From contig NZ_JAATOO010000008.1 of NCBI RefSeq assembly GCF_011806575.1, forward strand, positions 124,001 to 188,000: 64,000 nt of DNA. The letters run 5' to 3'. The notes beneath the pieces were generated by a model. The model was given only the letters and a program-made list of their open reading frames with translations, did not search any database and had not been told where the DNA came from. Positions within the stretch are counted from its first letter, which is position 1, and every line of letters begins with the position of its first letter. Positions 17,777 through 26,594 of this stretch are shown here, in pieces. The position numbers were made by a program, and so were the translations under genes. Origin of the DNA: Vibrio hepatarius. GTDB taxonomy: Bacteria > Pseudomonadota > Gammaproteobacteria > Enterobacterales > Vibrionaceae.

Positions 17777-19183
17777 TCAGCGCTGAAAGTAGCGTTGATT
17801 AATCATGGCGTGAACTAACTGTTCAATATTGCTTGGATTCAAGCCATCTTGGCTGATGTTTGCTCTATCATCAAAGACGACGTTAAAAAGAAAACGGTAA
17901 ATGGCCTGCCACTGCTTAAAGCGTTGAATACTGATTCGCTGAGGATATTTCTCGCCCATCCAGTCATTGAATCCACGCCAGAACTCACCGTTCCAATCCG
18001 GATGACTTGGGAACAAACTGGTCAAATTTCTTTTGTTAGCCGTCAGTCCACAAACGCCGATTTGCCATTGCCCTGATTCGTTGCTGACTTGGATTCGGTG
18101 CCATTTTTCGTTCCACCAACTCATCACTCTGGTGGAAGTATCGCAACGAGCATCAGCGGAGATGCGTGATAAATGGTGATAATAGAGGTCAAGCCCACCT
18201 CTGCGAACCGCGCGGTCGAACGCGGTAATGGCAGCGCCTCGTAGAAAGCTCTCATGCTCCAGCAAAATATAGTGTGGAAGCGAAGGCGCCAGCAGCGCTT
18301 TGAGGTTTTGGAAATGAGCGTGCGCCGCGTACACCGGTCTTAAAATAGCCGCATCTTTACACTGGGCGTGCGCTTGGGTGGAATAGGCAATTTGGTCAAA
18401 CTGGCTACGAGCAAGAATCTTGTTATACGTACTTTCGGCGTTTACCAACACGTCTTGGTTGATTTGTTGTTCCTCGTGTTCATCCAACTGATAACGGCTT
18501 TTTTCAAGCATGTGTGAGTTGAGAGACCCCGTATCAAATAACGCGTTGTCGTTGATGAGTAAGATATAGCCAGAATGTGCATCTGCGCTCGACACCGTCC
18601 ATAAGTGGGCTGCACTTTGTTTATGGTTCTGGTGAAGAAACCCAGATCGACAAGAGTGAACGCTGGTTTGCGTTTGAACTCCGACAATAGATAAGTGTTT
18701 TTCGCACATACGACTTGCGTGATTGAGTAGCTCGCACATCAGCGACATGTTCTGCGCAAAAGTTTTGTTGGGAAGTTTGCAGGCTTTTTGCAACTGACTT
18801 GGTGGCACTCCGCTGATTAATACGTCGAGTATGGGCTGGAGTTTTCTAACGAGAGTTTGGACATTAGGCAACGCGTTAACCACGCCACAGCAAGAGCACT
18901 TGATTCGTTGGCTACCTTGGCGGGTAAAACCAAACCTATGGATTTTGGGATTGGCGCAGCGACATTGTGGAAACACGCTATTGTGGTGGCGATGCGTTTG
19001 GATTTGCTGTGCCAAGGCGAGGATAGGTTGATTGAGTAACACGGGAGGGTAGGCACCGCATTGGTCGCAGTGCCATGCCTCGTAGCCTAAGCGATTAGAA
19101 CGAGAATACAGGGCAAGGTCTGGGTTACCGCAATTTGGGCAGCCATACGTTTTGCAGCAGTTGTATTCTTGTCTAAATGCCAT
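17777..19183 (-). CDS. Zinc-ribbon, transposase-like protein of unknown function
   Basis: 468 residues. The N terminus holds two cysteine sets: CPNCGN with CDQCGA (residues about 15-42) and CRC with CSCC (about 74-99), a double zinc ribbon like those at the start of IS1-type and related transposases. A helix-turn-helix-like stretch follows (VRKLQPILDVLISGVPPSQLQKACKLPNKTFAQNM). Next comes an RNase-H-like core, with HLWTVSSADAHSGYILLIND as a possible first acidic strand. No terminal inverted repeats or target duplications were seen, and the gene sits cleanly between terminator and nucleotidase gene. A domesticated transposase or a cytosolic nucleic-acid-binding protein are both possible; I recognise no named function. 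Confidence 0.6.
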   Translation of the reverse strand: MAFRQEYNCCKTYGCPNCGNPDLALYSRSNRLGYEAWHCDQCGAYPPVLLNQPILALAQQIQTHRHHNSVFPQCRCANPKIHRFGFTRQGSQRIKCSCCGVVNALPNVQTLVRKLQPILDVLISGVPPSQLQKACKLPNKTFAQNMSLMCELLNHASRMCEKHLSIVGVQTQTSVHSCRSGFLHQNHKQSAAHLWTVSSADAHSGYILLINDNALFDTGSLNSHMLEKSRYQLDEHEEQQINQDVLVNAESTYNKILARSQFDQIAYSTQAHAQCKDAAILRPVYAAHAHFQNLKALLAPSLPHYILLEHESFLRGAAITAFDRAVRRGGLDLYYHHLSRISADARCDTSTRVMSWWNEKWHRIQVSNESGQWQIGVCGLTANKRNLTSLFPSHPDWNGEFWRGFNDWMGEKYPQRISIQRFKQWQAIYRFLFNVVFDDRANISQDGLNPSNIEQLVHAMINQRYFQR

Positions 19184-19213
19184 AGGCGTATACTCTTCCT
19201 TAGTAAGTGCTGA

Positions 19214-20776
19214 TTACTGCTCAGCTACATCGACTTGACGGCCAAGTACCGGCACCGTCACTTTCTGTCTAGCGGTAAACTGCTCAATCAACACATTGGT
19301 TACCGAATCGCCTTGAGACAGCAGCTTGCCTTGTTCAAACACGTGGTAGCCATCACCACCGCTCGCGGCATAAGAATAGGTAGCGACTTTGTAGGTTTTC
19401 TCCAGTTTCACTGGTTCCCCGTTAATGTTAAGACTTAAGAGACGCTTGCCTTCTGGCTTTTTGCTGTCGTATTTCGCTTCAATACCAGAGAACTGGGCCA
19501 AACCATACGGTAGTGTGTAGCTGTACTCCAGCAACTCTTTGACTTGCTTACCGTTTAACTCAACCAAAGAAAGCTTATCGGTAAATGGGAACAAGTCCAT
19601 GACATTTTCCATTGTGACTGGACCTTTGTTCAGGTCAACGCGGATACTACCTGAACTGATCATACTGATATCGGCGTCTGCTTTTTCACGCATCATATCC
19701 GCTACCAAGTTACCAACGTTTGATTCGCGGTAATAGCGACGATACGCAGTTTGATCGAGGGTCGCCAGTTGCTGATTCAGTTCTGGGAACTGTTCACGAG
19801 CAGAGCTAATCAACTGACTGTTTTTTTTATCTCGTTCGAGTTTATCTGATTCGACAGGGATAAGTTTACCTTCCAATAGTTTGACGTTGTGCTTGTCGGT
19901 ATCGACGGCAAACTTGGTGTATCCAAGGTATTTGCCCTGACCGAAAGTTAATCCGATCACAGTACCTGTTTTTGGGTGCACCACTGGCTTCCATAAACCG
20001 TGGTCAGAGTGACCACCAAAAATTACGTCCACGCCTTTGAGTTTGCCCGCCATTTCGTAGTCTTCGTCAAAACCGCGTTGAACTTCTGGATCGGCTTCTT
20101 TGTCGGTTTGCATTGGGGCTGTTTTGTTTTGGTGGGTCAACACGACAACCATATCGACGTCATCGCGAATTTTATCTACCCAAAATTGCGTGGTTTTAAT
20201 TGGATCGTCAATGGTTAGGCCTTGTCGATTGCCTTTCCACATGGTGTTGTAAAACGCGTCGATGCCCATAACGCCAATCACACCAACTCGAATGCCATCA
20301 CGTTCAACTATGGTGTACGGCTGAGCAAATGGCGCGTCATTTTTCTTAAATTTGATGTTGGCGTTCAGTACAGGGTAAGCGGCGCGAGGCATGTTTTCTT
20401 TGAGGGTTTTCCAACCGTATTCAAATTCATGGTTGCCCAGTGTAATGGCGTCATAGCCCATCGCGCCATATAGGTCGAAAGAGAGTTTACCTTGGGTTTT
20501 CTTTGCTAAAGAGCCTGTAAAGATATCGCCAGCATCGAACAAGAAACTGGTGTCTTCGTTTGCTCGGGTCTGTTTGATCAAGGTAGCCAAGTAAGGAATC
20601 CCACCGATACGGCTAATATCAGGGTTCCAAAACGCGTCTACAGGTTCGTACACGCTTTCAATATCGTTGGTGTGCAGAAGAGTGACGTTACGAATCTCGG
20701 CTAACGCTTGTTGAGAAACGCCCAGCAATGAGAGTGCAAGCGTAAGAGTGATGGGTTTGATGTAATTAGTCTTCAT
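19214..20776 (-). CDS. Periplasmic 5'-nucleotidase / UshA-type metallophosphatase
   Basis: 520 residues from ATG 20776 (an in-frame start at 20854 would spoil the signal peptide). Signal MKTNYIKPITLTLALSLLGVSQQALA. The N-terminal metallophosphoesterase domain has LLHTNDIES, DAGD, LGNHEFEYGW and FGGHSDHG; the C-terminal 5'-nucleotidase domain begins near residue 345 with YRESNVGNLVADMM and contains FPFTDKLSLVELNGKQVKELLEYS and the substrate loop SYAASGGDGY. The usual His after HTND is replaced (HTNDIES), as in some UshA relatives. It releases phosphate from nucleotides or UDP-sugars outside the inner membrane. Next to sugar-phosphate importers, its job is probably phosphorus or nucleoside salvage. 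Confidence 0.85.
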   Translation of the reverse strand: MKTNYIKPITLTLALSLLGVSQQALAEIRNVTLLHTNDIESVYEPVDAFWNPDISRIGGIPYLATLIKQTRANEDTSFLFDAGDIFTGSLAKKTQGKLSFDLYGAMGYDAITLGNHEFEYGWKTLKENMPRAAYPVLNANIKFKKNDAPFAQPYTIVERDGIRVGVIGVMGIDAFYNTMWKGNRQGLTIDDPIKTTQFWVDKIRDDVDMVVVLTHQNKTAPMQTDKEADPEVQRGFDEDYEMAGKLKGVDVIFGGHSDHGLWKPVVHPKTGTVIGLTFGQGKYLGYTKFAVDTDKHNVKLLEGKLIPVESDKLERDKKNSQLISSAREQFPELNQQLATLDQTAYRRYYRESNVGNLVADMMREKADADISMISSGSIRVDLNKGPVTMENVMDLFPFTDKLSLVELNGKQVKELLEYSYTLPYGLAQFSGIEAKYDSKKPEGKRLLSLNINGEPVKLEKTYKVATYSYAASGGDGYHVFEQGKLLSQGDSVTNVLIEQFTARQKVTVPVLGRQVDVAEQ

Positions 20777-20855
20777 GTCTTGTTCCAATAAATGTGAAAT
20801 TAAAATGAGCTCGCTGACAGCAACAGCGATTATGGGTGGCAACAATTTGGTCACA

Positions 20856-20871
20856 TTTGAATTGGATCACA
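20856..20871. promoter_or_regulatory. CRP-like site upstream of the nucleotidase gene
   Basis: TTTGA-N6-TCACA matches the CRP consensus at 9 of 10 arm positions, 80 bases upstream of the ATG on the minus strand. Confidence 0.4.
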
Positions 20872-20945
20872 CCGTGGAAGTAAAACTGCTTGGTGATTAG
20901 ATAGAGTTTCGTTTTGAGTTGGTAATAGGCCGTTGAGTATAAAAA

Positions 20946-20973
20946 AGCGCCAGCGAATGGTGTCGCTGGCGCT
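20946..20973 (-). terminator. Terminator of the MarR/membrane-protein transcript
   Basis: The 11-bp stem AGCGCCAGCGA / TCGCTGGCGCT ends in TTTTTT on the minus strand. It lies in copy A of the direct repeat. Confidence 0.8.
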
Positions 20974-20992
20974 ATGTAGTCAACCGTATTGA

Positions 20993-21070
20993 TTAGTCGG
21001 CTTGGTTTGGCAGTAAGAACACGCCATTTGCGTTGATTGTGAGGTAAGCATGGTCCGTGTCGCTAGGGTC
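20993..21070 (-). pseudogene. Remnant of the 3' end of afuC
   Basis: The minus strand reads [25 protein letters not shown] followed by TAA, nearly identical to the C terminus of the intact AfuC ([26 protein letters not shown]). The upstream 330 codons are missing; the homology ends at a terminator hairpin, where both sequences share CGAGCTGAG or a close variant. No start or ribosome site is present, so this is a fragment left by recombination, not a gene. Confidence 0.85.
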
Positions 21071-21095
21071 GAGCTGAGAAGCTCGCTTTTTCGCC
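21068..21095 (-). repeat. Second copy of the copper-operon terminator hairpin
   Basis: CGAGCTGAGAAGCTCGCTTTT followed by TCGCCTTCAGCG matches 17750-17782 with about one difference in 30 bases, then similarity fades. It sits at the junction between the afuC remnant and the membrane-protein gene. Confidence 0.7.
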
Positions 21096-21115
21096 TTCAG
21101 CGTTACAAGTTACGT

Positions 21116-21553
21116 TTATCTACGCAATTTAGGTTTGAGTGTTGCAACCGCAACGAGAATGATAATTAGCAGTAGGTTTACCGCACCAAAAATCGCCTCT
21201 TGTAACATAGCGGATTGAAATAGTTCGGAATTATCGTTGAGAGCAGTGCGAGATAAAACAATGGCAGGGTAAATAAAAATGTAAGTATTAAGCACAATGA
21301 GGATAAAACCAAAAACTTTAGCCCACAACCAACGTTTCTTAGGGACGCCACTCATGAGCATGCCTGTTATCCCCGTTATCCACATTGAACCAATCGTTAA
21401 GTATGCGGTGCCTGTAGACACCCAATCTCTATTGAACCCCATTGCTACAAGGTCATCTTTTGCAATGATCTCGCCGAAAAAAATGTAGGTTGAAATGCTG
21501 CCTAAAAAAACAGCAAAACTCAATAAATGTATAACTTTCAAGATAGATTTCAT
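21116..21553 (-). CDS. Small four-helix membrane protein, DUF2269-like
   Basis: 145 residues from ATG 21553, chosen because GGAG lies eight bases upstream; an in-frame GTG at 21562 is the alternative. Four hydrophobic helices are visible: VIHLLSFAVFLGSISTYIFFGEII, TAYLTIGSMWITGITGMLMSG, VFGFILIVLNTYIFIYPAIVL and AIFGAVNLLLIIILVAVATL. The pattern resembles DUF2269-type integral membrane proteins of unknown role. A perfect 18-bp palindrome sits just upstream, and a MarR gene lies upstream on the same strand, so this is probably its regulated target. The pair lies between afuC repeats and may be acquired. Confidence 0.7.
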   Translation of the reverse strand: MKSILKVIHLLSFAVFLGSISTYIFFGEIIAKDDLVAMGFNRDWVSTGTAYLTIGSMWITGITGMLMSGVPKKRWLWAKVFGFILIVLNTYIFIYPAIVLSRTALNDNSELFQSAMLQEAIFGAVNLLLIIILVAVATLKPKLRR

Positions 21554-21574
21554 GACTGACACTCCATGTGTTCA

Positions 21575-21592
21575 TAGTTAGCGCGCTAACTA
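21575..21592. promoter_or_regulatory. MarR operator upstream of the membrane-protein gene
   Basis: TAGTTAGCGCGCTAACTA is a perfect 18-bp palindrome. The core GTTAGC-N2-GCTAAC recurs at 22036-22049 ahead of the MarR gene. Confidence 0.7.
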
Positions 21593-21603
21593 GTTAGGTA
21601 AAT

Positions 21604-22026
21604 TTATTTCGACATGTTTTTTAGTACCACTCGTAAGTATTCCTTTAGTAGGTCGGCTTCATTTTTGCTGAAAGAGCATAATGCTCGTTCGTTAATTGCT
21701 TGAGCGATCGGTGGAAGTTCAGCAAACACTTGCTTCCCTAAATCGGTTATCAATAGTCTTGATATACGCTGGTCTCGCACATCTTTTTGTTTACGTACTA
21801 ATTTTTTCTCTACTAGCCTACGGATAATTCCAGACATGGTAGGGCGATCAAAGTACAAAGAAGAGCCAATCTCACTTATTGTTTGGCTATCTTTATAAGA
21901 CAGTCGGGCTAACACAGACCACTGAGCTGGAGTCAGATCGTAGGGACGAAGGGCTGTCTCAAGTGCGTATTTCATTTCTCCTGCTGCTTTGTTAAGCAGG
22001 AATCCTAGGCTATCATCAAGTTTCAT
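21604..22026 (-). CDS. MarR-family transcriptional regulator
   Basis: 140 residues. A winged helix-turn-helix occupies about residues 30-95 (LTPAQWSVLARLSYKDSQTISEIGSSLYFDRPTMSGIIRRLVEKKLVRKQKDVRDQRI with the DxR wing). There is no cysteine in the N-terminal sensing position, so it is not of the OhrR type. The gene lies 50 bases upstream of the small membrane protein on the same strand, with matching palindromes ahead of each gene. Autorepression and control of the membrane protein are inferred. The inducing ligand is unknown. Confidence 0.82.
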   Translation of the reverse strand: MKLDDSLGFLLNKAAGEMKYALETALRPYDLTPAQWSVLARLSYKDSQTISEIGSSLYFDRPTMSGIIRRLVEKKLVRKQKDVRDQRISRLLITDLGKQVFAELPPIAQAINERALCSFSKNEADLLKEYLRVVLKNMSK

Positions 22027-22035
22027 AAAATAAAT

Positions 22036-22049
22036 GTTAGCGTGCTAAC
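22036..22049. promoter_or_regulatory. MarR operator upstream of the marR gene
   Basis: GTTAGCGTGCTAAC has perfect 6-bp arms identical to the core of the palindrome at 21575-21592. It lies ten bases upstream of the MarR start. Confidence 0.7.
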
Positions 22050-22204
22050 TATATTGAGTCAACTTACTACTAGCAATTGTTTTACCCATTATTACTTTGT
22101 TGACAAAAAACACTGCGACGTTTGAAAAAGAGTGGCTGGAAGAGATGTAACGTATGTGATCGGATCTGGTGAAGTCATAATAGAAATTAAGGTTCTAGAT
22201 TAGC

Positions 22205-22340
22205 AAAGCGCCAGCAAATGGTGTCGCTGGCGCTTTTTTCCTTCTCTACGTTTATTGATCTGCTTGATTCGGTAGTAAGAACACGCCATTGGCGTTGATC
22301 GTGAGGTAAGCATGGTCCGTGTAGCTAGGGTCGAACTGAG
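22205..22340. repeat. Direct repeat copy B, at the 3' end of afuC
   Basis: This covers the afuC terminator hairpin (22207-22234) and the last 25 or so codons of the intact gene. It corresponds to copy A at 20944-21078, about 1.26 kb away in the same orientation. Confidence 0.85.
22207..22240. terminator. Hairpin at the end of afuC
   Basis: AGCGCCAGCAAATGGTGTCGCTGGCGCT folds into a long stem with one mismatch and is followed by TTTTTT on the plus strand. On the minus strand the T run is weak, so it is a less good terminator for afuC than its copy at 20946. Confidence 0.65.
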
Positions 22341-23313
22341 CAGAGTTAAGCTGCAGCAATAACTCGTGCTGTTGCCATTCAACGACAACTTCGTACATTG
22401 AACCCATGTAAGCGGTACTTTTCACTTGGCACTGCTGACAAACTTGCCCTTCTTTCGCCAGTAGAATCGCTTCTGGGCGAACCCCGATTTGATAGTGACC
22501 AACAGTGATGCCGTCAACATTGTCCTGAGCAGCAGGAATTTGATAACCGTGGATATCGATGGTATTTCCGTCGAAATGACCTTCAAACATGTTGGCTTCA
22601 CCCATGAAGTTGGCCATAAACATCGACGCTGGGTGCTTGTATAACTCGGTTGGACTACCTTGTTGCATCAGATCACCGTCTTTCATGACGACTACGGTAT
22701 CGGAGACTGCGAAGGCCTCTGACTGGTCGTGAGTCACGTAGAGAGAGGTGATATTAAAGCGCTGCTGTAGGTCGCGGATAGTTTCACGCATGTTTCGGCG
22801 CAGGTTGGCATCTAGGTTACTCAATGGTTCATCAAACAATAGCACTTTGGGTTTTAGCACCAAGGCGCGAGCCAATGCGACACGCTGTTGCTGACCGCCA
22901 GAAATCTGGTCGACGAAACGTTCACCAAAACCTTCCAAGTCAACCAGTTTCAGCGCGTCGTCAACACGTTGTTTGATTTCGGCTTTGTCTAAGCCAAGCA
23001 TCTTAAGGCCGTAACCCACGTTCTCATGCAACGACATGTGCGGGAACAGTGCGTAAGACTGAAACACCATACAGATATCTCGGTTTTGAATTGAAGTGTT
23101 GGTGACGTCTTCGTCGTCGATGAATATTTGCCCGCTGGTGGGCTTTTCTAGTCCTGCGACCAGACGTAGCACGGTAGTTTTTCCGCACCCAGAAGGCCCT
23201 AATAAGGTCACCAAACTGCCTTTTTTGATCTCGAGATTGAAGTTTCCAATAACGGTTTTATCTCCAAAGCGCTTGCAGATGTTTTTGAGTACTACAAAGT
23301 TTTCAGTTGCCAT
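22252..23313 (-). CDS. afuC: ABC transporter ATP-binding protein of the sugar-phosphate importer
   Basis: 353 residues. Walker [11 protein letters not shown]-loop [12 protein letters not shown], signature [15 protein letters not shown], Walker [16 protein letters not shown] and switch histidine VTHDQSEA are all present. A C-terminal TOBE-like region follows (about 240-350). By sequence it is of the FbpC/iron(III) type. Its position after an afuA-afuB pair and uhpCBA matches the AfuABC hexose-phosphate importers described in other pathogens, so the sugar-phosphate call comes from context. It is the last gene of the afuABC cluster. Its last 25 or so codons are duplicated as a remnant at 20993-21070. 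Confidence 0.85.
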   Translation of the reverse strand: MATENFVVLKNICKRFGDKTVIGNFNLEIKKGSLVTLLGPSGCGKTTVLRLVAGLEKPTSGQIFIDDEDVTNTSIQNRDICMVFQSYALFPHMSLHENVGYGLKMLGLDKAEIKQRVDDALKLVDLEGFGERFVDQISGGQQQRVALARALVLKPKVLLFDEPLSNLDANLRRNMRETIRDLQQRFNITSLYVTHDQSEAFAVSDTVVVMKDGDLMQQGSPTELYKHPASMFMANFMGEANMFEGHFDGNTIDIHGYQIPAAQDNVDGITVGHYQIGVRPEAILLAKEGQVCQQCQVKSTAYMGSMYEVVVEWQQHELLLQLNSAQFDPSYTDHAYLTINANGVFLLPNQADQ

Positions 23314-23327
23314 GAATTTTTCTCCAA

Positions 23328-25421
23328 TTACTCTTCATTTTTGGCTTTGGAACGCGAAATGCGCGCTTCACCGACAAGGAAATCAAATATCAAAATGATC
23401 GCGAGCATCACTACAATCAGAATTGAGCCGTACGCGATGGCGATACCGTATTCGCCGTCTTCCACGCGGTTCAAAATGTAAGATGTTGCGACGCGTGTTT
23501 CTGGCGTGACAAGGAAGATGATTGCGCTGACGGTCGTCATGGCGCGCACGAAGCTGTACACCAAGGTCGATAAGATCGCTGGGCGCAGCAGCGGCAGCAA
23601 TATATGGGTGATGGTTTTGAGCGAATTAGCACGCAAGCTCAGTGATGCCTCATCCAAGGATTTATCTAGCTGGCCTAACCCCGCAACCCCCGAGCGAATA
23701 CCCACTGGTACGTTTCGCATCACCATGGAAATCACCACTATTGCCGCGGTACCTGTTAAGTAAACAGGCGCGTCGTTGAATGCCAGAATGTACGAGACAC
23801 CAGCGACTGTGCCAGGAACGGCAAAACAAAGCATGGTTGCAAACTCAATCACTTTTTTACCGTAGAACTGCTGGCGAACAACGATGTAAGCGATAAGCAA
23901 ACCAAACAGCGCGGTTAACGGTGCGGCGATACCCGCGTACGTAATGGTAGTGAGTAATGATGGCCAAGCGCCTTCACTCATTCCCATGCCAAATAGGTTG
24001 ATATAGTTGGCAAGCGTTAGGCTGTAGTCGACGCCCCAGTTAACGGTGAAACTACCGTAAATGATGCTGCCGTAAAGCAGGATATTAAAGCCGATCCAAA
24101 AGTAGAGCAGGCCAGACACGCCGTGTTTGAGTGAACTCGGTAATGGTTGCACATCGCCACGGTAAGACTTACCCGAAATGGTGACGTAAGAGCGTTTACC
24201 AATCCACAGATACTGCACGACAAAAATCGCCAGTGAGAAGATCAATAACACGGCGCCCAAGGTACTGGCAGAGGCATAGTCTAGCTGTGCACCAGCAATG
24301 TAAAAGTAAATCTGTGTTGCTAATACGTCAAAGCTACCGCCCAATACCAGCGGGTTACTAAAATCTGCCAGTGATTGAACGAAGATAATCAGGAAGCTAT
24401 TTGCTAGCGCGGGTTTGAGCAATGGCATGACGATTTTGAAAAACGTCTGATAGCGGTTGGCGCGTAGAGTGTAAGACGCTTCTTCCAAAGACGGGTGGAG
24501 GGACTTTAATGCGCCGTCCAGAATCATGAAAGACATCGGAGCGAACGCCAGTACTTGCGCCATCCAAATTCCGGTAAAGCCGTATAGCCAGTTGGTTTGC
24601 GTGAGCCCAAACCAATCCGCCATCAATTCAGTAATGTAACCCGAGCGACCAAGCATCAGTGTGACACCTAACCCAACAACAAATGGTGGGGTAACAATCG
24701 GTAGAATAGAAAAGATGCGGGCGATAAAAGCGCTACGTTTGGCAATTCGAGTCGTGTAGATCGCAAACATTAAGCCAAAGAAAGTGGCGCCTATCCCTAC
24801 CGACGTTCCGAGCAATACGGAGTTGATGATGATCTGGATAATTTGCGCACGGCCAAGGATTTCCAAAAATTGCCACGCGACGAAATTACCCATTTCGTCT
24901 TTAAACATCGGGATAAAGATCGCGATGCTCGGATAAATAATAAATGTGGTGATTAGCAAGACAATCGCGATAAGCGAGCCGATAACGAAGCGATCGCCAC
25001 CTAAGTATTCGAGGCGTGAGAACGCCAGTGTCATTACCGCACCTAAGACGATAAACAGCGCAATGGTCGCGTAACCCATCCCTTGCTGTGTGTACCAAGA
25101 TGAGATGACGATAAATAACATGCAGAAAGCCGAATAACCGATATCAAAGTAGTGACGGTTTTTGGCGTACTTGTCTAGTGCTTGGGTAGGGCGAATCAAT
25201 AACGCGGCAGGTAAAGTAAACCACAGCCAGGAGATGTTCATGCTGCTCCACCCCATCGCTTCGCGAAACTCTTCTGGGGTGGACTCAAACAAGCCCCAGT
25301 CGAGAGCAAAGGAAGGCAAAAGGACAAAGGCTGCAATCAAGCTTAGTACCCAGTAAAAAATCGGGTCGCGCTGAGCTGTACTGGGAAGAGTATGTGCGGC
25401 AAGTTTGTTCATGTTAGACAC
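23328..25421 (-). CDS. afuB: ABC transporter permease, double-domain AfuB/FbpB type
   Basis: 697 residues, an inner-membrane protein made of two fused permease halves. Each half has an ATPase-contact loop: [27 protein letters not shown] (about residue 330) and [27 protein letters not shown] (about residue 600). The N terminus has about 120 extra residues with three helices ([17 protein letters not shown] and so on), common in this subfamily. It sits between afuA and afuC with small gaps, in an operon. It forms the whole channel by itself, so no second permease gene is needed. Confidence 0.87.
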   Translation of the reverse strand: MSNMNKLAAHTLPSTAQRDPIFYWVLSLIAAFVLLPSFALDWGLFESTPEEFREAMGWSSMNISWLWFTLPAALLIRPTQALDKYAKNRHYFDIGYSAFCMLFIVISSWYTQQGMGYATIALFIVLGAVMTLAFSRLEYLGGDRFVIGSLIAIVLLITTFIIYPSIAIFIPMFKDEMGNFVAWQFLEILGRAQIIQIIINSVLLGTSVGIGATFFGLMFAIYTTRIAKRSAFIARIFSILPIVTPPFVVGLGVTLMLGRSGYITELMADWFGLTQTNWLYGFTGIWMAQVLAFAPMSFMILDGALKSLHPSLEEASYTLRANRYQTFFKIVMPLLKPALANSFLIIFVQSLADFSNPLVLGGSFDVLATQIYFYIAGAQLDYASASTLGAVLLIFSLAIFVVQYLWIGKRSYVTISGKSYRGDVQPLPSSLKHGVSGLLYFWIGFNILLYGSIIYGSFTVNWGVDYSLTLANYINLFGMGMSEGAWPSLLTTITYAGIAAPLTALFGLLIAYIVVRQQFYGKKVIEFATMLCFAVPGTVAGVSYILAFNDAPVYLTGTAAIVVISMVMRNVPVGIRSGVAGLGQLDKSLDEASLSLRANSLKTITHILLPLLRPAILSTLVYSFVRAMTTVSAIIFLVTPETRVATSYILNRVEDGEYGIAIAYGSILIVVMLAIILIFDFLVGEARISRSKAKNEE

Positions 25422-25490
25422 CTAAATATTGCGCGGTGTTGGCAAGCCAACAGTGGACAAGATGGGGCTGACGAAGCAGCCCCAGTTGGA

Positions 25491-26525
25491 CTATTGACCC
25501 ATTTTGACGACGTTTACCCACTTGTTGATTAGGCGTTTACGCTCGTCTGATGAACCGTACTTGTCCATGTCGTAGTTAATCAGAGTGAGATCTTCTGGAT
25601 TCAGCGCGTTAGGCGATTGCTCTGCTTTGGTGTTGGTCAGGATCTGGAATGATTGACCTTCTTTCCATGCAGTCTCTTGGCCTTCTTTCGACAGAACAAA
25701 GTCGACGAATTTCTTCGCGTTGTCGATGTTACGCGCGCCTTCGATCACGCTCACACCACCAATCTCGTACCCCGTACCTTCGCATGGCGAGATAAGCTCT
25801 AACGGCGCCCCTTTTGACTGTTCTAGCGAATAATCGTGTAAGAAACCGATACCGATCGCGATTTCGCCACGTGCGGAGTTGCGAGAAGGTGTCACGCCAG
25901 ACTTGGTGTATTGGGAAACGTTCTTATCGAGCGCTTTAAAGTAATCAAATGCTTTGTCTTCATCCCACAGCTGGATAAAGGTCGCGAGTGCGGTGTATGC
26001 CGTGCCTGAGCTTTGTGGGTCAGCAATCTGGATTTCGCCGGCGTATTCAGGTTTGGTTAGGTCACTCCAACAACGAGGGATGGCGACGCCTTTTTCAGCA
26101 AGACGTTCAGTGTTCACCCCAAAACCCAAGATGCCCATATAAACGGCAGAAGAGTAGTTGCCTTTGCGTTTCGCCGGATCGCGGAAGTCAGGCATGATGT
26201 TGTCGAGTTCAGGAGAGGTGTAGGCTTGCAACAAGTTCATTTCGCCAGCCTGAGATTGAGGGTCTAATGTGCCGCCATACCACACGTCAGCACGAGGGTT
26301 TTTCTTTTCCGCTTCGATTTTAGCCAGTGTACTGCCCGAACCGTTACGTACAAATGAAGTCTTAACGTCATACTTTTCAGAGAACGCTTTGGTTGCCGCC
26401 TCACACATCGCGTTGGTCGCGCTACAGTAGACAACTAATCTGCCTTCCGCCATCGCTTGTGGAGCAGCAAGTGCTGAACCGAGAATGCATGCAGCAAGCA
26501 GCGAGCGTTTTGTTCTAACTTTCAT
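25491..26525 (-). CDS. afuA: Periplasmic substrate-binding protein AfuA-type
   Basis: 344 residues from ATG 26525, with AGAGGAAACAACA upstream; an earlier in-frame start at 26576 lacks a signal peptide. Signal ends AAPQAMA. The mature protein, LVVYCSATNAMCEAATKAFSEKYDVKTSFVRNGSGSTLAKIEAEKKNPRADVWYGGTLD, is of the iron-binding-protein fold. However, FLHDYSLEQ and GTGYEIGG place a His-Asp pair and a Glu 24 residues later. As I recall, these match the phosphate-contacting residues of Actinobacillus AfuA, and tyrosine iron ligands are not obvious. It probably binds hexose or heptose phosphates rather than iron. Confidence 0.83.
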   Translation of the reverse strand: MKVRTKRSLLAACILGSALAAPQAMAEGRLVVYCSATNAMCEAATKAFSEKYDVKTSFVRNGSGSTLAKIEAEKKNPRADVWYGGTLDPQSQAGEMNLLQAYTSPELDNIMPDFRDPAKRKGNYSSAVYMGILGFGVNTERLAEKGVAIPRCWSDLTKPEYAGEIQIADPQSSGTAYTALATFIQLWDEDKAFDYFKALDKNVSQYTKSGVTPSRNSARGEIAIGIGFLHDYSLEQSKGAPLELISPCEGTGYEIGGVSVIEGARNIDNAKKFVDFVLSKEGQETAWKEGQSFQILTNTKAEQSPNALNPEDLTLINYDMDKYGSSDERKRLINKWVNVVKMGQ

Positions 26526-26594
26526 TGTTGTTTCCTCTTGTTGTTTCCAACGTGTAGGGTTGGAGTAGTTACTCAACGAGAGGAGTCTTAATAA

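Larger units (their letters stand above)
20944..21078. repeat. Direct repeat copy A, partner of 22205-22340
   Basis: About 135 bases almost collinear with the region around the end of afuC at 22205-22340: hairpin, short spacer, then the C-terminal coding part. Over the 86 bases I compared (from about 20993), roughly 76 match. Copy A is orphaned from the rest of afuC. Confidence 0.85.

Noticed and set aside
17777..19183. Complete insertion sequence around the zinc-ribbon protein
   Set aside because: No terminal inverted repeats or target-site duplication found at either side; the gene is flanked directly by a terminator and the nucleotidase gene.
25491..26525. Ferric-iron binding protein (FbpA) function for the AfuA-like gene
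   Set aside because: The fold family is shared, but paired iron-binding tyrosines are not evident and the His-Asp/Glu pattern with the uhp neighbourhood fits sugar phosphate better.
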